DNA of 64,000 nt from DASYLJ01 sp964432595. GTDB lineage: Bacteria; Desulfobacterota; Binatia; DP-6. The stretch covers positions 248,001-312,000 of the forward strand of contig CAYSOF010000005.1 in the NCBI GenBank assembly GCA_964432595.1. The letters run 5' to 3'. The notes under the pieces are model-generated. The model saw only the letters and a program-made list of their open reading frames with translations. It did not search any database and had not been told where the DNA came from. Shown here piece after piece: positions 15,435-22,790 of the stretch; position 1 is the stretch's first letter, and every line of letters starts with the position of its first letter. Both the position numbers and the translations under genes were made by a program.

Positions 15435-15488
15435 TGGGGAGAAGTGTCCTCTCCGCGTCAGCGTTCTGACGCGGGCCCCATTTCCCCA
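15435..15488. promoter_or_regulatory. Nested palindrome between divergent genes
   Basis: A perfect 9 bp inverted repeat (CCGCGTCAG at 15453-15461, CTGACGCGG at 15466-15474, CGTT between) sits inside a second pair, TGGGGA (15435-15440) and TCCCCA (15483-15488). The region separates the MerB-like gene from the lytic transglycosylase gene and so is placed as a shared operator rather than a terminator. Confidence 0.45.
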
Positions 15489-15570
15489 GCGCCGGCGCGG
15501 GGCTTCGCGCCCCGGCCGCGGCACGTTCGACGCCCGCGCGCGCGGGCAAGCCGTTTGCTTGGTGCCCGGC

Positions 15571-16278
15571 ATGACGCGGCGAGCTCGAGCATCCATCTAT
15601 CTCGTTCTGATGGCGACGCTCTCCGCGTGCTCGACGTTCCAATCTCCGGTGCCACAGGAGGCGCGACCGCTGATCGCCGCGCCGGCGATCCCGGCCGCCA
15701 TCGATTGCGTCGAGCACCCGCGCATCGACACCTGGGCCGAGCGGATGCAGACGCAGCGCGGCCTGCGCCGTACCGTCGAGACGGGGCTCGCGCGCGGCGA
15801 GGCCTACCTGCCGTCGATGCGCGCCATCCTGACGGCCGCGGGCTTGCCCGAAGCGCTGGCGCTGCTGCCGGTGCTCGAGAGCGGCTTCCGTCCGAACGCG
15901 CGCGGCCGGCATGGCGACGTCGGTCTCTGGCAGCTCCGCCGTCCCGCGGCGAAGCGGTTCGGTCTCACCGTGACGAAGCGACGCGACGATCGCCTCCATC
16001 CGGAGCACGCGACCCGCGCCGCCGCGCGCTACCTCGACTTCCTCTACGGCCGCTACGGCGACTGGCCGCTCGCGCTCGCGGCGTACAACGCCGGCGAGGG
16101 CCGCGTCGATCGCGCCATGGCGAGCAGCGGCTACGAGACGTTCTGGGAGATGGCCGACGAGGGCTTCCTGCCCGCGACCTGCCGCGACTACGTCCCGCGC
16201 TTCCTGGCGCTGATCCGCGTGACCCAGGGCCCGGGGCAGTGCGCGCCGTCGGGCGAGCGCGTCGCGTCGGCGCAGTGA
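15571..16278 (+). CDS. Lytic transglycosylase lipoprotein
   Basis: 235 residues with a lipoprotein signal (LVLMATLSAC, lipobox Cys about residue 18), so it is anchored in a membrane, probably the outer. The core has the SLT pattern of MltD/MltC-type enzymes that cleave the glycan strand of peptidoglycan with formation of anhydro-muramic ends: ALLPVLESGFRPNA carries the catalytic Glu (about residue 109), GDVGLWQL and LALAAYNAGEGRVDRA follow. There are no LysM repeats, unlike full-length MltD. ATG 15571 is chosen because the signal peptide begins there. It converges, one base apart, on the Fic-family gene. Confidence 0.85.
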   Translation: MTRRARASIYLVLMATLSACSTFQSPVPQEARPLIAAPAIPAAIDCVEHPRIDTWAERMQTQRGLRRTVETGLARGEAYLPSMRAILTAAGLPEALALLPVLESGFRPNARGRHGDVGLWQLRRPAAKRFGLTVTKRRDDRLHPEHATRAAARYLDFLYGRYGDWPLALAAYNAGEGRVDRAMASSGYETFWEMADEGFLPATCRDYVPRFLALIRVTQGPGQCAPSGERVASAQ

Positions 16279-16279
16279 G

Positions 16280-16870
16280 TCAACTCCGAGCGAAGCGGAT
16301 CAGGCGACGAAAGTCTCCCCGATCGGCTTCTCGCAACGCCTCGAGGTACTCGCTTCGAAGCGCCCCTGCGTTCGCGAGTGACTCGCCGCCTCCCCAGCTG
16401 AGGGCCGCATGCCCGTTGCTCATGGCGAGGATGTCGGCAGCGAGCCTGGCGTGGCGACCATTGCCGTTCGGGAATGGGTGGATGAACACGAGCTGATGGT
16501 GGAAGCGTACGGGCAGCTCCGGCCAAGGATACGTATCGTGGTCAACCCAGTGCCGCACGTCATCACAGAGGCTTCGCACCTGGACCGGGATGTCCCTGGG
16601 GTCGATGCCGATGTTCGTGAGTCGTGTTCGATAGCGCCCTGCCCACCGCCACGTATCGCCGAACATCCGTCGATGGAGGCTCCGTATCTCGGTCTCGTCG
16701 ATGACGAACGATTTCCGTCTTCCAAGACGACCCGTCACCCAGGTCACGGCCTGCAGGATGTTTTTCGCCTCGAACTCGTTCAGGTCCGCCTGAGTCGAGA
16801 GTCCAGGAATGAGACCCGCCACGTCATCAGGGTCGAGCGGTGTTGCCCCTGGCGCGTACTCGATGGTCAC
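16280..16870 (-). CDS. Mobile mystery protein B (Fic-domain protein)
   Basis: 196 residues from GTG 16870, chosen because family members begin near the YAPGATPLDPDD motif and GGGAG lies upstream; GTG 16891 would add seven residues. The Fic motif HPFPNGNGRHAR (residues 131-142) is present; the usual acidic residue before GNGR is Asn here, which I recall as normal for this family. Fic enzymes transfer AMP or related groups from nucleotides to protein targets. The gene overlaps the end of the HTH gene by 44 bp, forming the known mobile mystery A/B pair that moves between genomes and is likely a toxin-antitoxin-like or regulatory cassette. GC is visibly lower than around it. Confidence 0.88.
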   Translation of the reverse strand: MTIEYAPGATPLDPDDVAGLIPGLSTQADLNEFEAKNILQAVTWVTGRLGRRKSFVIDETEIRSLHRRMFGDTWRWAGRYRTRLTNIGIDPRDIPVQVRSLCDDVRHWVDHDTYPWPELPVRFHHQLVFIHPFPNGNGRHARLAADILAMSNGHAALSWGGGESLANAGALRSEYLEALREADRGDFRRLIRFARS

Positions 16871-17336
16871 TGGTCGGCTCCCATAAGTCACGCGGTAGCG
16901 TGCGGATCATCTCATCGACGAGCTGCTTCACCTCGCGTTCACGAAATCGTGCGCCGAACCCTTGGGCTTCGAGCTCCATCGTCCGCGTGACTTGCGCGAG
17001 TCTGCGCTCGGCGATCCGTCGCGCCTGTGCCCGAAGCCCTTGCTCCAACGAACCCTCGCGAGGAACGAGCGCATAAATCAGCCGGCAGTCCATGGCGTCG
17101 GCGATGCGTGCGAGCGTCTTGAGCGAGATAGTCGCTTGGACCTCCGACCGTTCGAACTCGGTCACGGTCGCTGCCCTCACGCCCAGTCGCGAGGCCAACT
17201 GGCGCCCCGTCATGCCCAGAGCCTGTCGGATTTCGCGAATCCATCCGGGTTTCGGTGGAAGGGAAAGCTTCGCAAATTTCGCGAGCTGGCGATCGAGCTG
17301 CACGCGACGTAGGGCAGACAGCTCCGGCTTTGGCAT
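16827..17336 (-). CDS. Mobile mystery protein A (HTH regulator)
   Basis: 169 residues with an XRE-type helix-turn-helix at about residues 32-90 (IREIRQALGMTGRQLASRLG, ATVTEFERSE, ISLKTLARIADAMDCRLIYALVP). The C-terminal half is helical and basic. This is the A component of the mobile mystery A/B pair and would bind DNA, and by analogy with other cassettes repress its own operon and possibly neutralise the Fic partner. The 80 bp upstream carry three 16 bp palindromes of the TTAGG...CCTAA type, fitting targets for it. The start ATG has a poor Shine-Dalgarno. Confidence 0.88.
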   Translation of the reverse strand: MPKPELSALRRVQLDRQLAKFAKLSLPPKPGWIREIRQALGMTGRQLASRLGVRAATVTEFERSEVQATISLKTLARIADAMDCRLIYALVPREGSLEQGLRAQARRIAERRLAQVTRTMELEAQGFGARFREREVKQLVDEMIRTLPRDLWEPTSDHRVRARGNTARP

Positions 17337-17345
17337 GGGGAATAA

Positions 17346-17361
17346 TTAGCCTATACCCTAA
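17346..17361. promoter_or_regulatory. Operator-like palindrome 1 of 3
   Basis: TTAGCCTATACCCTAA, an imperfect palindrome with symmetric ends TTAG/CTAA and a TATA centre, starting 9 bp before the mobile mystery A start codon. A -10-like TATAGG on the minus strand lies inside it. Confidence 0.55.
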
Positions 17362-17378
17362 CGCGAATCCACCAGCCT

Positions 17379-17394
17379 TAAGGTTATAACCTAA
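17379..17394. promoter_or_regulatory. Operator-like palindrome 2 of 3
   Basis: Contains the perfect 12 bp palindrome AGGTTATAACCT (17381-17392), flanked by TA and AA. Its centre is 33 bp from that of copy 1. Confidence 0.55.
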
Positions 17395-17410
17395 CTTTTC
17401 GCTCATGCCA

Positions 17411-17426
17411 TTAGGGCATACCCTAA
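17411..17426. promoter_or_regulatory. Operator-like palindrome 3 of 3
   Basis: TTAGGGCATACCCTAA, palindromic except for one base pair near the centre. Its centre is 32 bp from copy 2, so all three face the same side of the helix. Confidence 0.55.
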
Positions 17427-17461
17427 CCCTCGCCGCTCGCCACACCCGGGCCACATGACGT

Positions 17462-17520
17462 AAGTGGCTGTAAAGTATCCACTTCCCCCAATCCACGCAG
17501 GCCACAAAAGTGTCTGACAC
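17462..17520. repeat. Small inverted repeats, possible REP-type relic
   Basis: AAGTGG (17462-17467) pairs with CCACTT (17479-17484), and AAAAGTGTCTGACAC (17506-17520) holds a near-palindromic GTGTC-T-GACAC core. The latter resembles motifs that recur near REP-associated transposase relics. The remaining intergenic DNA to 17551 shows nothing else. Confidence 0.3.
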
Positions 17521-17551
17521 ACAACGACCGCGCAAATGCGATCGCCCCGCT

Positions 17552-19057
17552 TCACGACAGCAGCGCCCAAAGCGCAACGACCGCGGAGAGCACCCCGAAG
17601 AGATCGCCGACGCGACCGTAGAGCGTCGCGCCGTCGCGCAACGGGACGTCCACGATCCACGCATCGCGCTGGTCCGGCGGAAAGCGGGCGAGGATGCGGC
17701 CCGACGGACCGATCAGCGCCGTCACGCCCGTGTTCGTCGCGCGCGCGAGGGCCCGCCGCGTCTCGACGCTGCGGAACACGGTGATCGCGAAGTGCTGCTC
17801 GAGCCCCGCCGACGTGCCGAACCACGCGTCGTTCGACACGTTCACCAGGAAGCGGGCACCCGCGTCCACGAGATCGCGCGCCAGGTTCGGGTAGATCGCC
17901 TCGTAGCAGACGAGCACGCCGAACGGCGCCGGCGCCGGGAAGACGACGGCGTCGACGCCGGGCGAGTAGTCCCCCGGTGCATCGAAGCGCCAGCCGAGCC
18001 CCGGCACGCGCGGCACGGGCGCGTACTCGGCGAACGGCACCAGACGTCGCTTGTCGTAGACCGCGCGCGGCGCCCCGTCGGCGCCGACGAGCCACGCGGA
18101 ATTGTAGAAGCGGACGCGGCCGGGCTCCGCCTGCGCGAAGCGCGGCGCGCCGAGCAGCAGCGGCGGTCCGTCGGGACCGAGCAGCGCCGCCAGGGCGTTC
18201 CGGATGCGGGCGTTCGGCTCGAGCAGGAAGCTCAGCGCGTTCTCGGGCCAGACGACGAGCGCCGGCCGCCGCGCCAGCACCGCGCGCGTCGCGGACGCGA
18301 AGGCATCGAGCGCGGCGTCCGCCTGGGCCGGATCCGCGCGCCAGGCGTTCGGCACGTTGCCCTGCACCAGGGCCACGGCGATGCGCTCGCCGCCGTCGTC
18401 CTCCGTCGCCAGCCGCTGCGCACCGAAGGCCGCGAGCGCTCCGATCAGGAGAACCCCGGTCGCGAGGCCCGGACGCGCCGCGCGCCAGCCGACGCACCAC
18501 GGCTCCGCCAGCGCCGCGCCCGCGGCCGCGCACACGAACGACGGCACGAAGACGCCGCCCAGCTCGGCGCCCTGGATCCAGAGCGGCTGCGCGTAGAGCG
18601 CGTGACCGAGCAGGTCCCACGGCGCGCCCGTCAGCGCGCGCGCCCGGACGAGCTCGAGGGCCGTCCAGCACGACGCCGCGCCGAGCACACGCGCGCCGCC
18701 GTTCCCGAGCCGTCCGACCCGCACCGCCGCCGCGCCGAACAGCGCCGACGGCAGCGCGTGAAATACCTGGCCGACCAGCGACGCGAACAGGATCGCCGCG
18801 ACCGGCCCCTGGTCGAAATACTGGCGCGTCGCCGCGGCGATCCACGGCGTGGTGGCGATCGACGCCGCGACGGTGCCGGCGAGCCAGCCGAGGAGCGCGC
18901 CGCCGGCGCCGGACGCCCCACGCACGGCGACGACGAGGGGTGCCACTGCCACGAACGCGAGCGGCCAGGCGCCGGCGGGCGGGAAGCAGCACCCATGGAG
19001 AACGCCGGCCAGCAGGGCCAGCGCCACGCGGCCGATGACGGCTTGTGTCGCTGGCAC
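17552..19057 (-). CDS. lnt: Apolipoprotein N-acyltransferase
   Basis: 501 residues. An N-terminal block of about six membrane helices (1-210) precedes a periplasmic nitrilase-like domain with an intact Glu-Lys-Cys triad: Glu272 in VVWPENA, Lys336 in DKRRLVPFAEY and Cys384 in VLVCYEAIYP. A last membrane helix closes the protein. Lnt adds the third acyl chain to outer-membrane lipoproteins at the inner membrane, and its presence supports a Gram-negative envelope. The window has several lipobox proteins it would serve. It is divergent from the radical SAM gene, with 26 bp between starts, and lies next to the mobile mystery cassette. Confidence 0.95.
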   Translation of the reverse strand: MPATQAVIGRVALALLAGVLHGCCFPPAGAWPLAFVAVAPLVVAVRGASGAGGALLGWLAGTVAASIATTPWIAAATRQYFDQGPVAAILFASLVGQVFHALPSALFGAAAVRVGRLGNGGARVLGAASCWTALELVRARALTGAPWDLLGHALYAQPLWIQGAELGGVFVPSFVCAAAGAALAEPWCVGWRAARPGLATGVLLIGALAAFGAQRLATEDDGGERIAVALVQGNVPNAWRADPAQADAALDAFASATRAVLARRPALVVWPENALSFLLEPNARIRNALAALLGPDGPPLLLGAPRFAQAEPGRVRFYNSAWLVGADGAPRAVYDKRRLVPFAEYAPVPRVPGLGWRFDAPGDYSPGVDAVVFPAPAPFGVLVCYEAIYPNLARDLVDAGARFLVNVSNDAWFGTSAGLEQHFAITVFRSVETRRALARATNTGVTALIGPSGRILARFPPDQRDAWIVDVPLRDGATLYGRVGDLFGVLSAVVALWALLS

Positions 19058-19072
19058 GGCTCTCGTTACACC
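19043..19072 (+). promoter_or_regulatory. Promoter-like boxes before the radical SAM gene
   Basis: TTGTGT (19043-19048), 18 bp, TACACC (19067-19072), then 11 bp to the ATG at 19084. The boxes overlap the first codons of lnt on the other strand. Confidence 0.3.
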
Positions 19073-19083
19073 CGAGATTGCGG

Positions 19084-20433
19084 ATGCGAAAGCTGCTGCT
19101 GATCTGGCCCCGGACGCGCGACTTCCCCGTCTACGAGCGGCTCATCCCGACGCTCACGATCCCGTACATCGCGGCGCTGACGCCGGCCGATTGGGACGTG
19201 ACGTTCGCCGACGACAACTACGGCGAGGTCGACCCGTCGGCGGCGGCCGACCTCGTCGCGATCAGCGTGAACACGATGGCCGCGCATCGCGCCTACGCGC
19301 TCGCCGACGCCTTCCGCGCGCGCGGCGTTCCGGTCGTCCTCGGCGGCTGGCACGTGACGTTCTGTCCCGACGAAGCGGCGGCGCACGCCGATGCCGTCGT
19401 GGTGGGCGAGGCCGACGACACGTGGACCGCGGTGCTCGCCGACGCCCGCGCGGGACGGCTCCGGCCGCGCTACGTGAGCCGCAACGACGCGTCGCTGGCG
19501 CCCTACCCGGCCATCCGCCGCGACCTGCTGCACGGCCGCCCCTACTTCACCCGCAACCTGGCGCAGGCGACGCGCGGCTGTCCGTACCGGTGCAGCTTCT
19601 GCTCCGTGTCGACGATCAACCCGAAGTACCGCCGCCGCCCCGTCGCCGACGTCGTCGCCGAGATCGCCGCGCTGCCCGGACGGAGCCTCTTCTTCATCGA
19701 CGACAACCTGTTCATCCATCGCGCCTACACACGCGAGCTGTTCGCCGCACTGGCGCCGCTCGGGAGGACGTGGATCGGCGAGGCGTCGATCGACATCGCC
19801 GACGACCCCGAGCTGCTCGACCTGGCCGTGCGGAGCGGCATGGTGGGCCTGCTCGTCGGCTTCGAGTCGATCGTGCCCGGCTCGCTGCGCGAGATGAACA
19901 AGCAGCGCACGAACGCCGCCGAGCGCTACGTCCGCCAGATCCATGCGCTCCAGTCGCGCGGCGTCGGCGTGCTCGCGATGTTCACGTTCGGCTTCGACCA
20001 CGACGGGCCCGACGTGTTCGATCGCACGTTCGCCTTCTGCGAGGAGGCCGACCTCTTCGGGGCGTCGTTCGGCATCCTGACGCCGTTCCCGGGCACGCCG
20101 ACGTTCGACAAGCTGGCGGCCGAGGGGCGGCTGCGGACGCGCGACTGGCGGCTCTACGACCTCCAGCATCTCGTCTTCGACCTGCCCGGCTGGGCGCCCG
20201 GCACGCTGGAGGCCGGGGTCGACGCGCTCGAGCGCCGCTTCTACTCGCCGCGCGCGTTCCTGCGCCGCACCGCGCGGCTGCGCCGCTATCCGCATCTCCT
20301 GCGTCCGGCCAACTTGCTGCTGTACGCCACCGTGAACCTGCAGTATTTCGCCACGCTCCGACGCCGGCGGCGTGGCCTCGCGGTCAACACCGGCGCCGTG
20401 CGGCATGCTCTCCCGCTTCCCTCGACGCGCTGA
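19084..20433 (+). CDS. B12-binding-domain radical SAM protein
   Basis: 449 residues. The N-terminal 130 residues follow the cobalamin-binding fold (VVLGGWHVTFCPDEA and VVVGEAD), without the classic DxHxxG. The radical SAM core starts with RGCPYRCSFCSV (Cys166, Cys170, Cys173 for the 4Fe-4S cluster) and includes FFIDDNLFIH and LLVGFESI. Such enzymes carry out methylations or ring and chain rearrangements on lipids, cofactors or natural products. ATG 19084 is chosen over an upstream codon at 19045 because the fold begins with RKLLLIWPR. The gene end overlaps the kinase gene start by 29 bp. The substrate is unknown. Confidence 0.85.
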   Translation: MRKLLLIWPRTRDFPVYERLIPTLTIPYIAALTPADWDVTFADDNYGEVDPSAAADLVAISVNTMAAHRAYALADAFRARGVPVVLGGWHVTFCPDEAAAHADAVVVGEADDTWTAVLADARAGRLRPRYVSRNDASLAPYPAIRRDLLHGRPYFTRNLAQATRGCPYRCSFCSVSTINPKYRRRPVADVVAEIAALPGRSLFFIDDNLFIHRAYTRELFAALAPLGRTWIGEASIDIADDPELLDLAVRSGMVGLLVGFESIVPGSLREMNKQRTNAAERYVRQIHALQSRGVGVLAMFTFGFDHDGPDVFDRTFAFCEEADLFGASFGILTPFPGTPTFDKLAAEGRLRTRDWRLYDLQHLVFDLPGWAPGTLEAGVDALERRFYSPRAFLRRTARLRRYPHLLRPANLLLYATVNLQYFATLRRRRRGLAVNTGAVRHALPLPSTR

Positions 20434-22789
20434 CGCCGCCGCGTTCGTGGCGGCCGTCGTCGCGGCGATCGTCCTCGGGACGCTCGCCGTCGGCGGCTCG
20501 CTCGCGCACGTCGGCCGCACGTTCCCCGGCTTCGTCGTGTGGGACGACCTCGTCGTCGTGGCCCTCGGCCAGCCGACGTGGACGGGCGTCGCCGCGGACG
20601 TCCCGTACCGCTCGCGCGTCGTCACCGTCGACGACACGGCCGTCGCGCGGCGCGCCGACCTCGATCGCGTGCTCGCCGCGGCGCCGGCCGGGACGGTCCA
20701 TCGCTACGGGTTCGACGGGCCCGCGGGCGCGACGACGCGCGAGGTCGCCTCGATGACGCTCGGGCGCGGCGACTGGCTCGCGACGATGGGCGTCTACGTC
20801 GTGAACGGGCTCGCGTTCCTCGCGACCGGTCTCGCCGTGTTCTGGCTCAAGCCCGAGTCGGCGCAGGCGCGCGGCGTGCTCGCCTTCGGGTGGGTCTGGG
20901 GCATGACCCTGCTGCTCGCCGCCGACCTCTTCACCGCGAGCCGTCTGACCACGCTCTACTTCCTCTGCGAAGCCGCTGCGCCGGCGGCGATCCTGCATCT
21001 CGCCTCGGTGTTCCCGACGCCACGTCCGCGCGCCGCCCGCGCCGTACCCTGGCTCTACGGCGCGGCGCTCGCCGTCGGCCTGACGCAGGCATGGGCGTTC
21101 CGGCACTCGTATCCGCTGCTGCTCGCGGTCAACAACGCGGTGTACCTCGCCATCGCCGCCGCCGGCGCCCTCGCCCTCTCCGCGATCGGCGATGCCGCCG
21201 TGCGCGCGCCGAGCGCGCTCGCGCGACGCCGCGCCCGCGTCGTGCTCGCGGGCGGCGTCACCGCGTTCGGCCTGCCGCTCCTCGCGCTGCTCGCGTTCTT
21301 CCTCCTGGGCCAGCCGGTGTCGTTCAGCCTGCTCACGCTGACGGGGTTCCTCTTCCCCGTCGCGATCGGCTACGCGGTCGCGCGCCACGACCTCTTCGAG
21401 GCGGATCGCGTCGTCAAGCAAACGCTCGTCTGGGCGACGCTGACGGCGATCGTCTCGCTCGCCTACGGCCTCACGGTGCTCGGCGGCGAGCGTCTCGCGG
21501 CCGGCCTCCGGCTGCATCAGAGCCCGCTCTTCCCGGTCGTGTTCGTGCTGGTCGCGCTGGCGACGATCGTGCCGCTGCGCGAGCGCGTGCAGCGCGCCCT
21601 CGACCGCCTCTTCGCGCGCGGCCGCGTCAGCTACAAGGACGCGATCGCGCGCGCCAGCGAGCGCATGGCGCTGCTCATCGACCGCGACGCGATCGTGCGC
21701 CAGGTCGAGGACATCGCCCGCAACACGCTCTTCCTGGCCCCGTTCGCCGTCTGGGAGCACGACGCCGGCGGGCTCGTGCGCGCGGACGGCGCGGCGCGCA
21801 TCGCCGCCGACGATGCCGGGCTGGCGATGCTCGCGTCGCTCGGGCGCCCGCTGTCGCTCGACGAGGTCGACGAGTCGCCGCGTCTCCGGGGCGAGCGGCC
21901 CGCGCTCCGCGCGCTGCTGCACGCGCTCTCGGCGGTCCTGGTCGTGCCGTTGGTGCGCGAGCGGCGCCTCGCCGGCGTGCTCGCCGTCGGCGGCACCGCG
22001 TCGGGCCGTCCGCTCTCGGCGGACGACCTCGACGTGCTCCGCACGCTCGCCGACGCGACGGCCGTGGCGCTCGGCACCGCCCGCGCCGTCGAGCAGCTGC
22101 AGGCGGCGCGGGCGCGGCTCGCGCAGTCCGAGCGGCTCGCCGCCATCGGTGAGCTGTCGGCGGCGGTGGCGCACGGCATCCGCAATCCGCTGGCGGGCAT
22201 CCGCCTCGCCGCGCAGATCGGCCTCGAGCACGTCGCCGACGACGGCAGCGTGCGCGAGAGCCTCGACGACGTCCTCACCGAGGTCGACAAGCTCGAGTCG
22301 CAGGTGCGCGGCATCCTCGACTTCGCGCGCCCGTTCGAGCCGCACCTCGAGCCCGTCGCACTCGATGCCGCCGTCGGCAGCGTGCTCGCCACGCTCGGCC
22401 CTCGCATGAACGCCACCGGCGTCGAGGCCGTCGTCGACGTACCGTCGTCGCTGCCGGCCGTCGCCGCCGACCGCGCCCATCTCGGACAGGTGCTGCACGA
22501 GCTGGCGGGCAACGCGCTCGACGTGATGCCCGGCGGCGGACGCCTCACCGTCGCGGCGCGCGCGAACGGGCACGGCCGCATCCGCCTGACGCTCGCCGAC
22601 ACCGGTCCCGGCATCCCCCCCGACATCCGCCAGCGCATCTTCCAGCTGTTCATGACGACGAAGTCGACGGGCACCGGCGTGGGTCTCGCCGTCGCGCGCA
22701 AGATCGTCGAGCGCCACGGCGGTACGTTGACGCTGGCCGCCGCCGATGGTCCGGGCGCGTGCTTCGTGATCGAGCTGCCCGTCGCGTAG
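20405..22789 (+). CDS. Multi-pass membrane histidine kinase, NtrB-like
   Basis: 794 residues. A first helix (about 10-32), a periplasmic PDZ-like stretch with VVTVDDTAVARRADL, then seven or so membrane helices (about 120-390), a GAF-like domain (410-560), the dimerisation domain with His590 in VAHGIRNPLAG, and an HATPase domain with ELAGNALDVMPGG, DTGPGIP and GTGVGLAVARK. The HGIRNPL type of H-box is usual in kinases that pair with NtrC-like, sigma-54-dependent regulators, and one lies 2.5 kb away on the other strand (25344-26732). The two exported-protein genes between them may be targets. The start overlaps the radical SAM gene. Confidence 0.88.
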   Translation: MLSRFPRRADAAAFVAAVVAAIVLGTLAVGGSLAHVGRTFPGFVVWDDLVVVALGQPTWTGVAADVPYRSRVVTVDDTAVARRADLDRVLAAAPAGTVHRYGFDGPAGATTREVASMTLGRGDWLATMGVYVVNGLAFLATGLAVFWLKPESAQARGVLAFGWVWGMTLLLAADLFTASRLTTLYFLCEAAAPAAILHLASVFPTPRPRAARAVPWLYGAALAVGLTQAWAFRHSYPLLLAVNNAVYLAIAAAGALALSAIGDAAVRAPSALARRRARVVLAGGVTAFGLPLLALLAFFLLGQPVSFSLLTLTGFLFPVAIGYAVARHDLFEADRVVKQTLVWATLTAIVSLAYGLTVLGGERLAAGLRLHQSPLFPVVFVLVALATIVPLRERVQRALDRLFARGRVSYKDAIARASERMALLIDRDAIVRQVEDIARNTLFLAPFAVWEHDAGGLVRADGAARIAADDAGLAMLASLGRPLSLDEVDESPRLRGERPALRALLHALSAVLVVPLVRERRLAGVLAVGGTASGRPLSADDLDVLRTLADATAVALGTARAVEQLQAARARLAQSERLAAIGELSAAVAHGIRNPLAGIRLAAQIGLEHVADDGSVRESLDDVLTEVDKLESQVRGILDFARPFEPHLEPVALDAAVGSVLATLGPRMNATGVEAVVDVPSSLPAVAADRAHLGQVLHELAGNALDVMPGGGRLTVAARANGHGRIRLTLADTGPGIPPDIRQRIFQLFMTTKSTGTGVGLAVARKIVERHGGTLTLAAADGPGACFVIELPVA

Positions 22790-22790
22790 C

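Noticed and set aside
17341..17430. CCTAACC repeats as telomere-like or origin iterons
   Set aside because: They form spaced palindromes rather than head-to-tail repeats, and lie before an HTH gene, so operators fit better.
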